5,494 nucleotides of DNA from Methanocellales archaeon (GCA_013415795.1 JAAEEL010000076.1:1-5494); one strand, 5' to 3'. Counted from the stretch's first letter, positions 1-5,494 are shown. Notes: a model not told the origin generated them from the letters alone. Translations and numbers: made by a program.

Positions 1-1143
1 AGAGAGTGTTGCAAGCATCTCCTCTCTCTTTTCCTTGCTTATAAAACCGTGAGCTTCTTCCAGAACTATGAGCAAATTAGGAGTGTCCAGATGCGTCATC
101 TTGTAATGGAAGATCTTCTCCAATATATTTGCGACGGCTATGTTTCTGAGCCTGTCTGTCGCGTCGCTAAAATCGACAATAGATATCTTCCCTGGGATCA
201 ATATATCCTCCACATTGATCATTTTAGCCTGAACATCAACCATGTTCAAGTTGTGGATGGCCATAAGTTTTCCGTACAAACTAGTGTGTGCTTCTGCAAT
301 AAACGGGGGCATTGTTGGATTGTCGGCTTGAGCGCTTAGCCTTCCTCTCAATCGCTCGATGACGTCCAATAGCGTAATCTGTCTTGTGCGTGGTAAAAGC
401 ATCTCTACCCTGTCTATCAAATCCAAAAAGAAAAGTTGCTCGATCCTGCTCAGTCCGGCCACTTCGCTAAAAAGAATCCTATCCACATCTTTGAAGGTTA
501 TTCCGAATCTAATCGGATCTTCTCGATTGCTTGTTGAAGGATAAGGAACGTAAACATCAAGATTTTTTATTCCTTTAGGTTTGTAATTGAAGACTCCCAA
601 AAGATCCAATAGATTCTCGGTGGGTTGATCCATGTGTATATATTCGCCCTCAACATCAAACGTTAAAACTGCAAAACCAACTTTCTCCCCTTCCTCCATT
701 ATGGTTTGAATTGTGTTGGATTTTCCAGTACCCGTCGTTCCAAATATTCCTATGTGTCTGGTAAGGATCATTGGATCCAATTGGACTTTAACCAATTCTT
801 GGGTAAGAAGCCTTCCTATAGTCATATTCCCCACAGTGCCCAAGAAATCTTGAGTCAGTTCCTCTTCAAGATGTGAAACTGGAGAGTCGGGTATAGGTCT
901 ATCCAATACGGTCCTTTGAACACCATCCCTATATTCCGAATTGAGATCAACAGTGTAGTTGATTTCATAAGGAGATTTTGAATCTTTGACATAATAGGGC
1001 CCATCAATAACCTGTCCAACATAGGATTGTTTTGGGTAATTTCCAATTTTAACATAATCACCCCGTTCAAGCTTTGCATCCTTATCTTTAAGAGTTGATA
1101 TTGCACACAGAGTAGGACCTAAGCTGCTAAGGTCAATATCCAT
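1..1143 (-). CDS. HerA-like DNA-translocating ATPase (DUF87 family), C-terminus cut off by window edge
   Basis: An uninterrupted frame of 381 codons runs from the ATG at 1143 to the left edge without a stop, so the gene is partial at its C-terminus. Residues about 1-95 fit the small beta-barrel (HAS-barrel) that precedes the motor in HerA proteins. A RecA-like domain follows. Its Walker A is GTTGTGKS at 135-142 (Lys141), an FDVEGEY segment lies at 162-168 like the family's D-x-x-GEY, and Walker B is LLIVLEEAH at 357-365, with E362/E363 as the acidic pair. HerA family members are hexameric motors that pump duplex DNA. Classical HerA works with the NurA nuclease and Mre11-Rad50 in end resection, while relatives such as CedB serve DNA import in Crenarchaeota. 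No nuA-type partner is visible here. The gene lies 111 bases behind the pilus operon on the same strand. An in-frame TTG at 1179-1177 would add 12 residues. Family assignment is firm, the exact role is open. Confidence 0.93.
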   Translation of the reverse strand, partial: MDIDLSSLGPTLCAISTLKDKDAKLERGDYVKIGNYPKQSYVGQVIDGPYYVKDSKSPYEINYTVDLNSEYRDGVQRTVLDRPIPDSPVSHLEEELTQDFLGTVGNMTIGRLLTQELVKVQLDPMILTRHIGIFGTTGTGKSNTIQTIMEEGEKVGFAVLTFDVEGEYIHMDQPTENLLDLLGVFNYKPKGIKNLDVYVPYPSTSNREDPIRFGITFKDVDRILFSEVAGLSRIEQLFFLDLIDRVEMLLPRTRQITLLDVIERLRGRLSAQADNPTMPPFIAEAHTSLYGKLMAIHNLNMVDVQAKMINVEDILIPGKISIVDFSDATDRLRNIAVANILEKIFHYKMTHLDTPNLLIVLEEAHGFISKEKREEMLATLS

Positions 1144-1214
1144 TTTTATTTTGCCTATCGCTTTGTCTTTTTTTACCAATTTACCATTACCTTATTGATT
1201 ATGTGATTCTAAGC

Positions 1215-1248
1215 AAAAACTTTCTAATTATTCTTCTGTTTTCAAAAA
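1215..1248 (-). terminator. Possible weak T-run terminator after the TadC-like gene
   Basis: The 111 bases between the TadC-like stop (1257-1255) and the HerA-like start (1143) are AT-rich. On the minus strand they carry two separate TTTTT runs (1248-1244 and 1219-1215). Archaeal termination often needs only such T runs, but these are short and unaccompanied by a stem. Read-through into the HerA-like gene is equally possible. No convincing TATA box is seen in this gap. The best candidate is a TTTAAAT sequence overlapping the TadC-like stop codon near 1254-1260. Confidence 0.2.
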
Positions 1249-1254
1249 TATGAT

Positions 1255-2124
1255 TTAAATAATCGGATGCCATATTACCAAATAAAAAATCGCAAGTCCC
1301 AATATCATCATGATGAGGGAATGTTTCAATCCATTTGTAACAGATGCCTCACCCATCTTACCTGCTATCAAACCACCGAAGAAACCTTCAATAATTATAA
1401 GGTGAAACATGTTCCGCTGCATATCTGACATTTTCACAGATTGGCTCAATAGCATGCCTCCAGTTTCTGCCATCGATTCCTGAAGACTTTGCATTTGTGC
1501 GAAAAAAGTTCTGACCAGCATAATATCTATCGCTATGAATATGAAAAAGGCAATGTATATTATCCCAATATAAGGTCGAATCATGCTTTTGCGTTCTCTA
1601 TCAATATTATATAATTCCGTTATATGCCTGCTCATCACGTCCAGAATCTCTTGGATGTTTCCTCCAGATCTATTACATTCTTGGATCAAGACGGAGGTCC
1701 TTCTTGCAAGTCTCGTATCTACATCATCAGCGAATTCTTTCAGAGCATCTTCTAGGCTTCGTCCCCAAGATAGTAATGTGATAATCCTATTAAGATGCTT
1801 TGATAAGGGCCCATAATTTCTTTTGGCAGATAATTCTATGCCTCTGATCAGTGTAACCCCAGTTCTTCCCGCTTGCGATAAGTCGCCTAAAAATTCGGGA
1901 ATTCTTCTGTCCACTTCGCTCTTCCATCTATCATCGAAAAAATAAGCTAAGGCTGGAGGTATTAAGACCACTATAGATGTCAGAATTATAAGTTCATCAA
2001 ACTGAAAAATTGATGGGATATCCAAATAGTAAGTGATGAGAAAAGTAGAGGTGAAAAGTAATATTCCAAAGACTGCGGAGACCGCCCAAATTATCTTCAT
2101 TTCTTTGTCTGGAACACGCATCAT
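1255..2124 (-). CDS. Archaeal TadC/FlaJ-like type II secretion system F-domain protein (pilus platform, second subunit)
   Basis: This 289-residue membrane protein has hydrophobic helices at about 12-33, 42-63, 182-206, 237-256 and 266-285. Between the second and third lies a cytoplasmic helical domain (about 68-180) of the T2SSF type. It includes GRSLEDALKEFA (121-132) and SGGNIQEIL (153-161), the latter being the recurrent F-domain SGG element. F-domain proteins form the inner-membrane platform that couples ATPase motion to pilin insertion. It is the last of three tightly packed genes, only 7 bases after the TadB-like gene. Its ribosome site AGTGAT (2136-2131) overlaps that gene's stop codon. 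Two adjacent ATG codons (2124 and 2121) could both start it, and the first is used here. Having two separate one-domain F proteins resembles the TadB/TadC pair and not single-chain archaeal FlaJ. Which is formally TadB or TadC is inferred from order only. Confidence 0.92.
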   Translation of the reverse strand: MMRVPDKEMKIIWAVSAVFGILLFTSTFLITYYLDIPSIFQFDELIILTSIVVLIPPALAYFFDDRWKSEVDRRIPEFLGDLSQAGRTGVTLIRGIELSAKRNYGPLSKHLNRIITLLSWGRSLEDALKEFADDVDTRLARRTSVLIQECNRSGGNIQEILDVMSRHITELYNIDRERKSMIRPYIGIIYIAFFIFIAIDIMLVRTFFAQMQSLQESMAETGGMLLSQSVKMSDMQRNMFHLIIIEGFFGGLIAGKMGEASVTNGLKHSLIMMILGLAIFYLVIWHPII

Positions 2125-2130
2125 CTCTAA

Positions 2131-2136
2131 ATCACT
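2131..2136 (-). promoter_or_regulatory. Ribosome binding site of the TadC-like gene
   Basis: AGTGAT sits 6 bases before the double ATGATG start and includes the TGA stop of the preceding gene. It matches the GGTGAT part of the archaeal Shine-Dalgarno consensus with one mismatch. The overlap suggests translational coupling of the two platform proteins, which are presumably needed in equal amounts. Confidence 0.55.
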
Positions 2137-3046
2137 TCGGAGGCATTATGGTATCTAAATAAACTATTAAAAACATAGCCGAAATAGGGACTGCGATATA
2201 GGATACTAAGTTCATGGTCATCATTATGCTAATACCACCAATGCTCCCACCAATTATTCCCATCACTGATAACATTATCAATACCAGAAGTGGAAACACT
2301 ATCATCAACGCAACATAGAATTCGGCTACGATTCCCAAATTATCCGTCAATTCTTTTGCCGCTATTTTTGCAGAATCCATTAATGATCGAGCCGACATCA
2401 AAAAGTATCGAGTCATATCGCCCCCAGATCTTGTTACGGCGATGAATCCCCGTATAAAGTCCGTAAACTTCTTCGAAGGCGACCTTTCTATGCTTTTCTC
2501 CATGGAAGTAATTATGTCGCAGCCCAGCACTGCAACATCCCTTACAATATTTGTTGCTTCCTCAGCCATTACGCTTTTGATTTCTTTGGTGTCCAACATC
2601 GATAGGGATCTGAAGATCCTCTCAGGCGGTAATCCACCCTGAGACAATACAGCCATGTGACTCGAAAGGTAGGGGAGTTCCTCTTCAATGGTTTTCTTCC
2701 TCGAAGAAGCGAGATTTGAGGGGTAGACGTAAATTATTGCAAAGACTATTGCCCAGCTCAACAGTCCGAACGACAAACCCAAAAAGATCGATAACAGTAA
2801 CGACTCTCCATACATAAATGCAATGACAGGCACAGTAGCAATGATGGCGATTAGAGACACGCTTGGAAAAAAAAGGTTATAAGAAACATAAGTTGGAAAA
2901 GAGATTTTAATATTCGCTCTCAAAAGGTTTGCTTTTAGATCATTGAATAATGGGAGCAATCTATCCAGACTTTTTCCCATAAATTGTTGAGGAGCTGCTA
3001 AGAAAGATGTTATTGAGACGCCTTTTTTTGTTTCTTTCTCACTCAA
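2132..3046 (-). CDS. Archaeal TadB/FlaJ-like type II secretion system F-domain protein (pilus platform, first subunit)
   Basis: This 304-residue membrane protein has a polar N-terminus, hydrophobic helices at about 56-76 and 82-108, a cytoplasmic F domain at about 115-238, and helices at about 240-263 and 279-298. The F domain carries EEELPYLSSHMAVLSQGGLPPERIF (121-145), a conserved-looking first repeat, and TRSGGDMTRYF (205-215), the SGG element shared with the next gene. In the family, such proteins sit in the membrane below the growing pilus and contact the ATPase. The start is TTG at 3046. It is preceded two codons upstream by an in-frame TAG (3052-3050), so no longer form is possible. 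The first in-frame ATG (Met23, 2980) has no ribosome site and would remove part of the N-terminal region. The TTG shares a 4-base overlap with the ATPase stop codon, which points to coupled translation. Function as a pilus platform protein is solid, substrate specificity is unknown. Confidence 0.93.
   Translation of the reverse strand: MSEKETKKGVSITSFLAAPQQFMGKSLDRLLPLFNDLKANLLRANIKISFPTYVSYNLFFPSVSLIAIIATVPVIAFMYGESLLLSIFLGLSFGLLSWAIVFAIIYVYPSNLASSRKKTIEEELPYLSSHMAVLSQGGLPPERIFRSLSMLDTKEIKSVMAEEATNIVRDVAVLGCDIITSMEKSIERSPSKKFTDFIRGFIAVTRSGGDMTRYFLMSARSLMDSAKIAAKELTDNLGIVAEFYVALMIVFPLLVLIMLSVMGIIGGSIGGISIMMTMNLVSYIAVPISAMFLIVYLDTIMPPK
3043..3046 (-). other. TTGA stop/start overlap between ATPase and TadB-like gene
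   Basis: The TGA stop of the ATPase (3045-3043) and the TTG start of the TadB-like gene (3046-3044) share bases. The nearest ribosome-site-like sequence is GGGG at 3058-3055, eight bases upstream, which is weak. This arrangement fits terminating ribosomes restarting on the next gene. Confidence 0.7.
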
Positions 3047-4566
3047 GAACTAAGCCCCAATTTTGCCTTATTCACTAATCTTTCCGGATCCGTATAATAC
3101 TCCCTTATTACTGCTCCTACTTCATTATACCTTCTTATCTTACTTTTTTCCATCCAATTTAAGATGAGTTTACGATTTTCTACTTCATCATCAAAATGTT
3201 TCTTATCAATACCATTAATTTCCATGATCTGTTCTAAAACGATGCTCTTACCTGAGTACTCGAAAGAATCATCATATGGATTCCATTTGAATACTTCATT
3301 TGTCAAAACTTCTTTAGAAACAGGATCTATTCCCACAATCTCCACTATGTGACTTACTTTCCTAACTAAAAGATCTTTTATGTTAACCTTCCTAGTCATC
3401 GCAACGACGTTTAATGTGGGTAATAAAGTACGCGGAATGTTCATAGGCTCAGATTCGAGTCTGTTGAGTGCCGCGGTCGGTGAATCGGCATGAATGCTTG
3501 ATAATCCCCCATGTCCTGTTGCCATCGCTTGGAACAGCGTGTAGGCTTCTCCTCCCCTAACCTCTCCGACTATTACATAATCGGGCCTCTGCCTCATGGC
3601 AGCTTTCAATAGATCAAATAGATTTATTTCTGCGGCGCCACCAACTGAACCGAACCCGATTCTTGCAACTGATGAAATCCAGTTTTCATGGGGAAGGTTA
3701 AGTTCGGCCGTATCTTCTATGGTTATTATTTTGTTATCAGGTGGTATGAATGCCGATAGAGAATTGAGTGTTGTGGTTTTTCCAGAGGCCGTTCCTCCGC
3801 CTATTATTATGTTAGCTTTTCTTTCAATAGCAAGCCAAAAGTAAGCCGCTATATGAGGATCTAAAGTATTAAAGTCGATAAGATCCGACACCGTTAGCGG
3901 ATCTGATCTGAATCTCCTAATAGTGAAAGTGCTCCCTTTCCTTGTGACTTCCCTTCCATAAGTCAATTGGATTCGACTTCCATCTGGAAGACTTGCATCA
4001 AGCATCGGACTTGCAATGCTGATATGTTTGCCCGCAAGATATGCTAGCCTTACAACAAAAGCATCAAGCTCATCCTCTTTGAAAATTATGTTCGTGGGCA
4101 TTGATTCATACTTTCGGTGCCAAATATATAAGGGAATGTCGGGGCCATCGCATGAGATATCTTCAGTCATATGATCGTACATCAGAGCGTCTATCTTTCC
4201 AAAGAATATCAGATCTCTGGTAAGATAATACTGAATTTTATCGATAACTTCAGATCCTAATTTAATCTTGTATGCGGCAACAATTCTTTTAATTGCGTTT
4301 TTCAAGTATTCTGAGGCTTCATCCCTTGACTTCAGTTCATTTACGTTTACATCAAGCACTTCATAGAGAATTTCTCTTATTCGCTTAAGCGCTTCTTTTT
4401 CTTCTTCTAAAAGAGTGGGTTCTATTAAGACATATTTGTTCCCTTTTGTTTCTGGATCCCTGCTTATCGCTGCGTGGATATTAGGCTCTTTAAGAAGGAA
4501 TATATCACTAAACGATTGGGAATCTTTATCATCGGTTGACTTAGATTCTTCAAATTCCTGTTCCAT
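3043..4566 (-). CDS. Archaeal type II/IV secretion (GspE/FlaI/TadA-type) pilus assembly ATPase
   Basis: The 507-residue protein contains every signature of the secretion ATPase superfamily. An acidic, probably flexible N-terminus (1-22) leads to an N-terminal domain at about 45-220. This holds EDISCDGPDIPLYIWHRKY (135-153), a segment typical of archaeal FlaI/GspE members, and the arginine-rich FTIRRFRSDP (214-223). The motor domain has Walker A GGTASGKT (257-264, Lys263), Asp box IITIEDTAEL (280-289), Walker B VIVGEVRGGE (331-340, Glu335) and His box TGHGGLSSIHAD (350-361). No catalytic residue is missing. The family works as a cytoplasmic hexamer turning ATP hydrolysis into pilin extraction and assembly. 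A well-formed GGTGA site 5 bases before the ATG supports the start. It opens a unit with the two F-domain genes and follows a pilin gene, so pilus assembly is more likely than archaellum rotation. No archaellum accessory genes (FlaH, FlaG, FlaF types) are present in the window. Confidence 0.97.
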   Translation of the reverse strand: MEQEFEESKSTDDKDSQSFSDIFLLKEPNIHAAISRDPETKGNKYVLIEPTLLEEEKEALKRIREILYEVLDVNVNELKSRDEASEYLKNAIKRIVAAYKIKLGSEVIDKIQYYLTRDLIFFGKIDALMYDHMTEDISCDGPDIPLYIWHRKYESMPTNIIFKEDELDAFVVRLAYLAGKHISIASPMLDASLPDGSRIQLTYGREVTRKGSTFTIRRFRSDPLTVSDLIDFNTLDPHIAAYFWLAIERKANIIIGGGTASGKTTTLNSLSAFIPPDNKIITIEDTAELNLPHENWISSVARIGFGSVGGAAEINLFDLLKAAMRQRPDYVIVGEVRGGEAYTLFQAMATGHGGLSSIHADSPTAALNRLESEPMNIPRTLLPTLNVVAMTRKVNIKDLLVRKVSHIVEIVGIDPVSKEVLTNEVFKWNPYDDSFEYSGKSIVLEQIMEINGIDKKHFDDEVENRKLILNWMEKSKIRRYNEVGAVIREYYTDPERLVNKAKLGLSS

Positions 4567-4571
4567 TCACT

Positions 4572-4576
4572 TCACC
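4572..4576 (-). promoter_or_regulatory. Ribosome binding site of the pilus ATPase
   Basis: GGTGA lies 5 bases upstream of the ATG at 4566 and matches the archaeal Shine-Dalgarno consensus exactly. A second partial copy, AGTGA, abuts the ATG. A TTTATATT sequence just upstream (4585-4578) looks like a TATA box but is too near the start codon to give a leader containing this site. Confidence 0.75.
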
Positions 4577-4633
4577 AATATAAATCAAAGCATTATTAAT
4601 TTTTTATTAGCGTAATTAGGAAATTTCGATGAT

Positions 4634-4659
4634 AAAATAAAAAAATGGGGAGATAAAAA
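4634..4659 (-). terminator. T-rich terminator after the pilin gene
   Basis: About 18 bases past the pilin TAG stop, the minus strand reads TTTTT (4658-4654 region), then TCTCCCC, then seven T residues (4645-4639) and a further TTTT (4637-4634). Staggered T tracts of this kind are typical archaeal intrinsic terminators and need no stem. It would let the pilin be made in large excess over the assembly genes, with partial read-through into the ATPase unit. The same AT-rich gap (4567-4676) must also hold any separate promoter for the ATPase. The T-rich tract itself lies at a distance where a degenerate TATA box could sit. Confidence 0.55.
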
Positions 4660-4676
4660 TGTACGGTTTTGGATTT

Positions 4677-5129
4677 CTAACCAGAGCCGCCACATATTGC
4701 AGAGAATGAAAAGACTCCACCGGATTCCGAGACAATTTTAACGGTGTATTGAACTCCTGCTGTTACAGAAGTAACAGGGCAAGTGAAGATCTCTGTATCC
4801 CCGATAGCAAGGACGTTATCATTCGCTGAGGCAGCGCCATCAAATGCTTGTATTCCACTGTCCGTCTCCACATAAATCGCATCTACTGTCACAACAGAGC
4901 TACCCACGTTACGAAGCGTCAGTGCTAGATCGCCGGTAGCGTTCCAAGAAAAGACGTCCATCATGATCTGTTCTGTAACCTGCTCTCCTCCACCGGATTC
5001 TAGGGTTCCAACGAGTCCCATGGCCCATACGTATACTAGTATGGCCGCGGCCACGGCTATAGCGATGACCAGTAGAGTCGCGATGACTGGAGAAACTGCG
5101 TCTTTATTTGCTCTAAAACGTTTCATCAT
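4677..5129 (-). CDS. Archaeal type IV pilin precursor (archaellin/type IV pilin N-terminal domain family)
   Basis: The 150-residue precursor begins with a short basic leader, MMKRFRANKDA. This runs into VSPVIATLLVIAIAVAAAI and a hydrophobic helix ending near residue 42. This is the class III signal peptide architecture of archaeal pilins. Cleavage after Ala11 by a PibD/EppA-like peptidase is predicted, giving a mature chain of about 139 residues. The hydrophobic helix would serve as membrane anchor before assembly and as filament core afterwards. A Gly-rich hinge (GTLESGGGE, 41-49) leads to a beta-rich head with LALTLRNVGSSVVTVDAIYV (68-87), like the immunoglobulin-like heads of archaellins and pilins. 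Cys117 and Cys146 could form a disulfide, and N63-A-T65 is a potential N-glycosylation sequon. The chain ends in CGGSG. Two adjacent ATGs (5129, 5126) could start it. The gene is more GC-rich than its neighbours. It is the presumed substrate of the ATPase downstream. Whether it is the major or a minor pilin is not shown. Confidence 0.94.
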   Translation of the reverse strand: MMKRFRANKDAVSPVIATLLVIAIAVAAAILVYVWAMGLVGTLESGGGEQVTEQIMMDVFSWNATGDLALTLRNVGSSVVTVDAIYVETDSGIQAFDGAASANDNVLAIGDTEIFTCPVTSVTAGVQYTVKIVSESGGVFSFSAICGGSG

Positions 5130-5135
5130 TTTTTA

Positions 5136-5141
5136 ATCACT
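5136..5141 (-). promoter_or_regulatory. Ribosome binding site of the pilin gene
   Basis: AGTGAT lies 6 bases before the double start ATGATG, embedded in an A-rich stretch. Motif, spacing and doubled ATG are the same as at the TadC-like gene, which supports both start assignments. Confidence 0.6.
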
Positions 5142-5206
5142 TTTTTTATTTTTTCGGTAAATATAGTTCACAAGGTTACCCTTTAAAACTAACTGTTTAT
5201 TTGGAT

Positions 5207-5227
5207 TATTGCTTAATTTTAGCAATA
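5207..5227 (-). repeat. Inverted repeat (7-bp stem, 7-base loop) in the pilin leader
   Basis: TATTGCT (5207-5213) and AGCAATA (5221-5227) are perfect inverted copies around TAATTTT. If transcription starts from the proximal TATA box, the hairpin would fall near the 5' end of a leader of about 100 bases. It could stabilise the message or bind a regulator. The stem is short and AT-rich, so a role in RNA is only possible. A protein-binding DNA palindrome is the alternative. Confidence 0.45.
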
Positions 5228-5255
5228 CTGTCCAAACATAGAAATGTACGGAACA

Positions 5256-5270
5256 TATATAAAAGTTTTT
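5256..5270 (-). promoter_or_regulatory. Proximal promoter of the pilin gene (TATA box with A-rich upstream element)
   Basis: On the minus strand AAAAACTTTTATATA combines a strong archaeal TATA sequence (CTTTTATATA, 5265-5256) with an A-rich BRE-like stretch just upstream. Initiation would be expected about 25 bases downstream, near 5230. That leaves an untranslated leader of roughly 100 bases before the pilin start. It is the best promoter sequence in the window. Confidence 0.6.
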
Positions 5271-5301
5271 ATGTGTTACATAATTACATTTTTAAAGAGT
5301 G

Positions 5302-5310
5302 ATATAAAAG
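5302..5310 (-). promoter_or_regulatory. Distal TATA-like element, second copy
   Basis: CTTTTATAT recurs exactly 45 bases upstream of the proximal copy (5265-5257). Its flank in the minus direction (CACA) is a poor BRE. In the plus direction the flank AAAGAGTG is purine-rich, so this copy might instead serve a plus-strand transcript towards 5476. It is therefore either a tandem pilin promoter or one half of a divergent pair. Confidence 0.35.
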
Positions 5311-5328
5311 TGTGTAAACACTCACACT
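5309..5328. repeat. Operator-like inverted repeat AGTGTG-N8-CACACT
   Basis: Two perfect 6-base inverted arms (5309-5314 and 5323-5328) flank TAAACACT and touch the distal TATA-like element. A protein bound here could block or help that promoter. The DNA is low in complexity (GT/AC rich), so chance occurrence is not excluded. Confidence 0.3.
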
Positions 5329-5475
5329 ATCAATTTCAACATTATACATAGTGGGGGCGATATCAGGTTTGATTAACCATCCATTAGAGTAAGAGTTTCT
5401 TTAAAAGTTTGGGTTAGACGGGTAGATGATATCTGTGAAAGATCTATCAAATAAAAGAGGTTGAAAACATCAGGG
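5329..5475. other. Non-coding stretch right of the pilin promoters
   Basis: Together with 5130-5328 this forms a 346-base spacer. In this right half no frame shows coding character. A TTTAAAAG sequence (5400-5407) could be a TATA box for a plus-strand transcript starting near 5430. No tRNA fold, CRISPR repeat or mobile element is seen. Confidence 0.4.
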
Positions 5476-5494
5476 ATGAAAAACATTGATTGCT
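5476..5494 (+). CDS. Possible start of a divergent gene, cut off by the right edge
   Basis: ATG at 5476 opens a frame reading M-K-N-I-D-C before the window ends. GAGGTTGA (5457-5464) lies 11 bases upstream and resembles the archaeal ribosome-binding consensus, and a TATA-like TTTAAAAG lies about 70 bases upstream. The coding part is far too short to identify a product or to be sure it is a gene. Confidence 0.25.

Noticed and set aside
49..544. Plus-strand open frames at 49-339 and 359-544
   Set aside because: They lie antisense to the HerA-like gene, show no recognisable domain, and their composition follows from the codons on the other strand.
855..1106. Minus-strand open frame of 83 codons
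   Set aside because: It is a shifted frame inside the HerA-like N-terminal region, whose main frame gives the coherent barrel and P-loop protein.
4578..4585. TTTATATT as promoter of the ATPase gene
   Set aside because: It lies only about 12 bases before the start codon, so transcription would begin inside the coding region and omit the good GGTGA ribosome site.
1583..4615. Plus-strand open frames at 1583-1816, 2442-2642, 3164-3352, 3596-3844 and 4415-4615
   Set aside because: Each is antisense to a well-supported pilus gene and has no start signal or recognisable motif.
4677..5129. Archaellin (flagellin) instead of pilin
   Set aside because: The N-terminus is of the shared family, but the chain is short, and no archaellum accessory genes lie between it and the ATPase. 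Two separate F-domain proteins also argue for a Tad-like pilus.
5436..5466. Small plus-strand frame ATGATATCTGTG... ending in TGA
   Set aside because: It has only 12 codons, no clear ribosome site and no known leader-peptide pattern.
5373..5492. Minus-strand frame open from the right edge, ending in TAA near 5373
   Set aside because: The roughly 40 codons could be the end of an upstream gene, but the translation is of low complexity, has no recognisable domain, and a stretch this short can be open by chance. It also conflicts with the equally weak plus-strand start at 5476.

Overview
The window reads as archaeal, most likely euryarchaeal and possibly from the Thermoplasmatota/Methanomassiliicoccales side. 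That placement is inferred from protein style and not tested. Four things point to Archaea: a preprotein with a short basic leader running into a VSPVIATLL hydrophobic segment (archaellin/type IV pilin N-terminal family); a GspE/FlaI-type secretion ATPase with the archaeal EDISCDG...HRKY region; a HerA-family ATPase; and TATA-type promoters with GTGAT/GGTGA ribosome binding sites. The coding DNA is moderately AT-rich and the intergenic DNA strongly so. The pilin gene looks visibly richer in G and C than its neighbours.

All five confident genes lie on the minus strand, so they are read from right to left. First comes a promoter-rich spacer (5130-5494) with two TATA-like elements, a leader hairpin and an operator-like inverted repeat. 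It is followed by a small pilin gene (4677-5129) and a run of T residues that probably terminates its transcript. Next is a tight three-gene unit: the pilus-assembly ATPase (3043-4566), a TadB/FlaJ-like membrane protein (2132-3046, TTG start overlapping the ATPase stop by 4 bases) and a TadC/FlaJ-like membrane protein (1255-2124, 7 bases further on). After a 111-base gap comes a HerA-like ATPase (1-1143), whose C-terminus runs off the left edge. A few codons of a possible plus-strand gene begin at 5476.

Together, the pilin, motor ATPase and two membrane platform proteins make the core of an archaeal Tad-like type IV pilus. A membrane peptidase would cut the prepilin, the two F-domain proteins would form the platform, and the hexameric ATPase would drive assembly from the cytoplasm. 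No prepilin peptidase or minor pilin is visible here. The point most worth following up is the HerA-like ATPase, a family of DNA-pumping motors, lying co-directionally behind the pilus genes. It may be chance adjacency, or it may reflect a pilus linked to DNA uptake, transfer or repair. The sequence alone cannot decide this.
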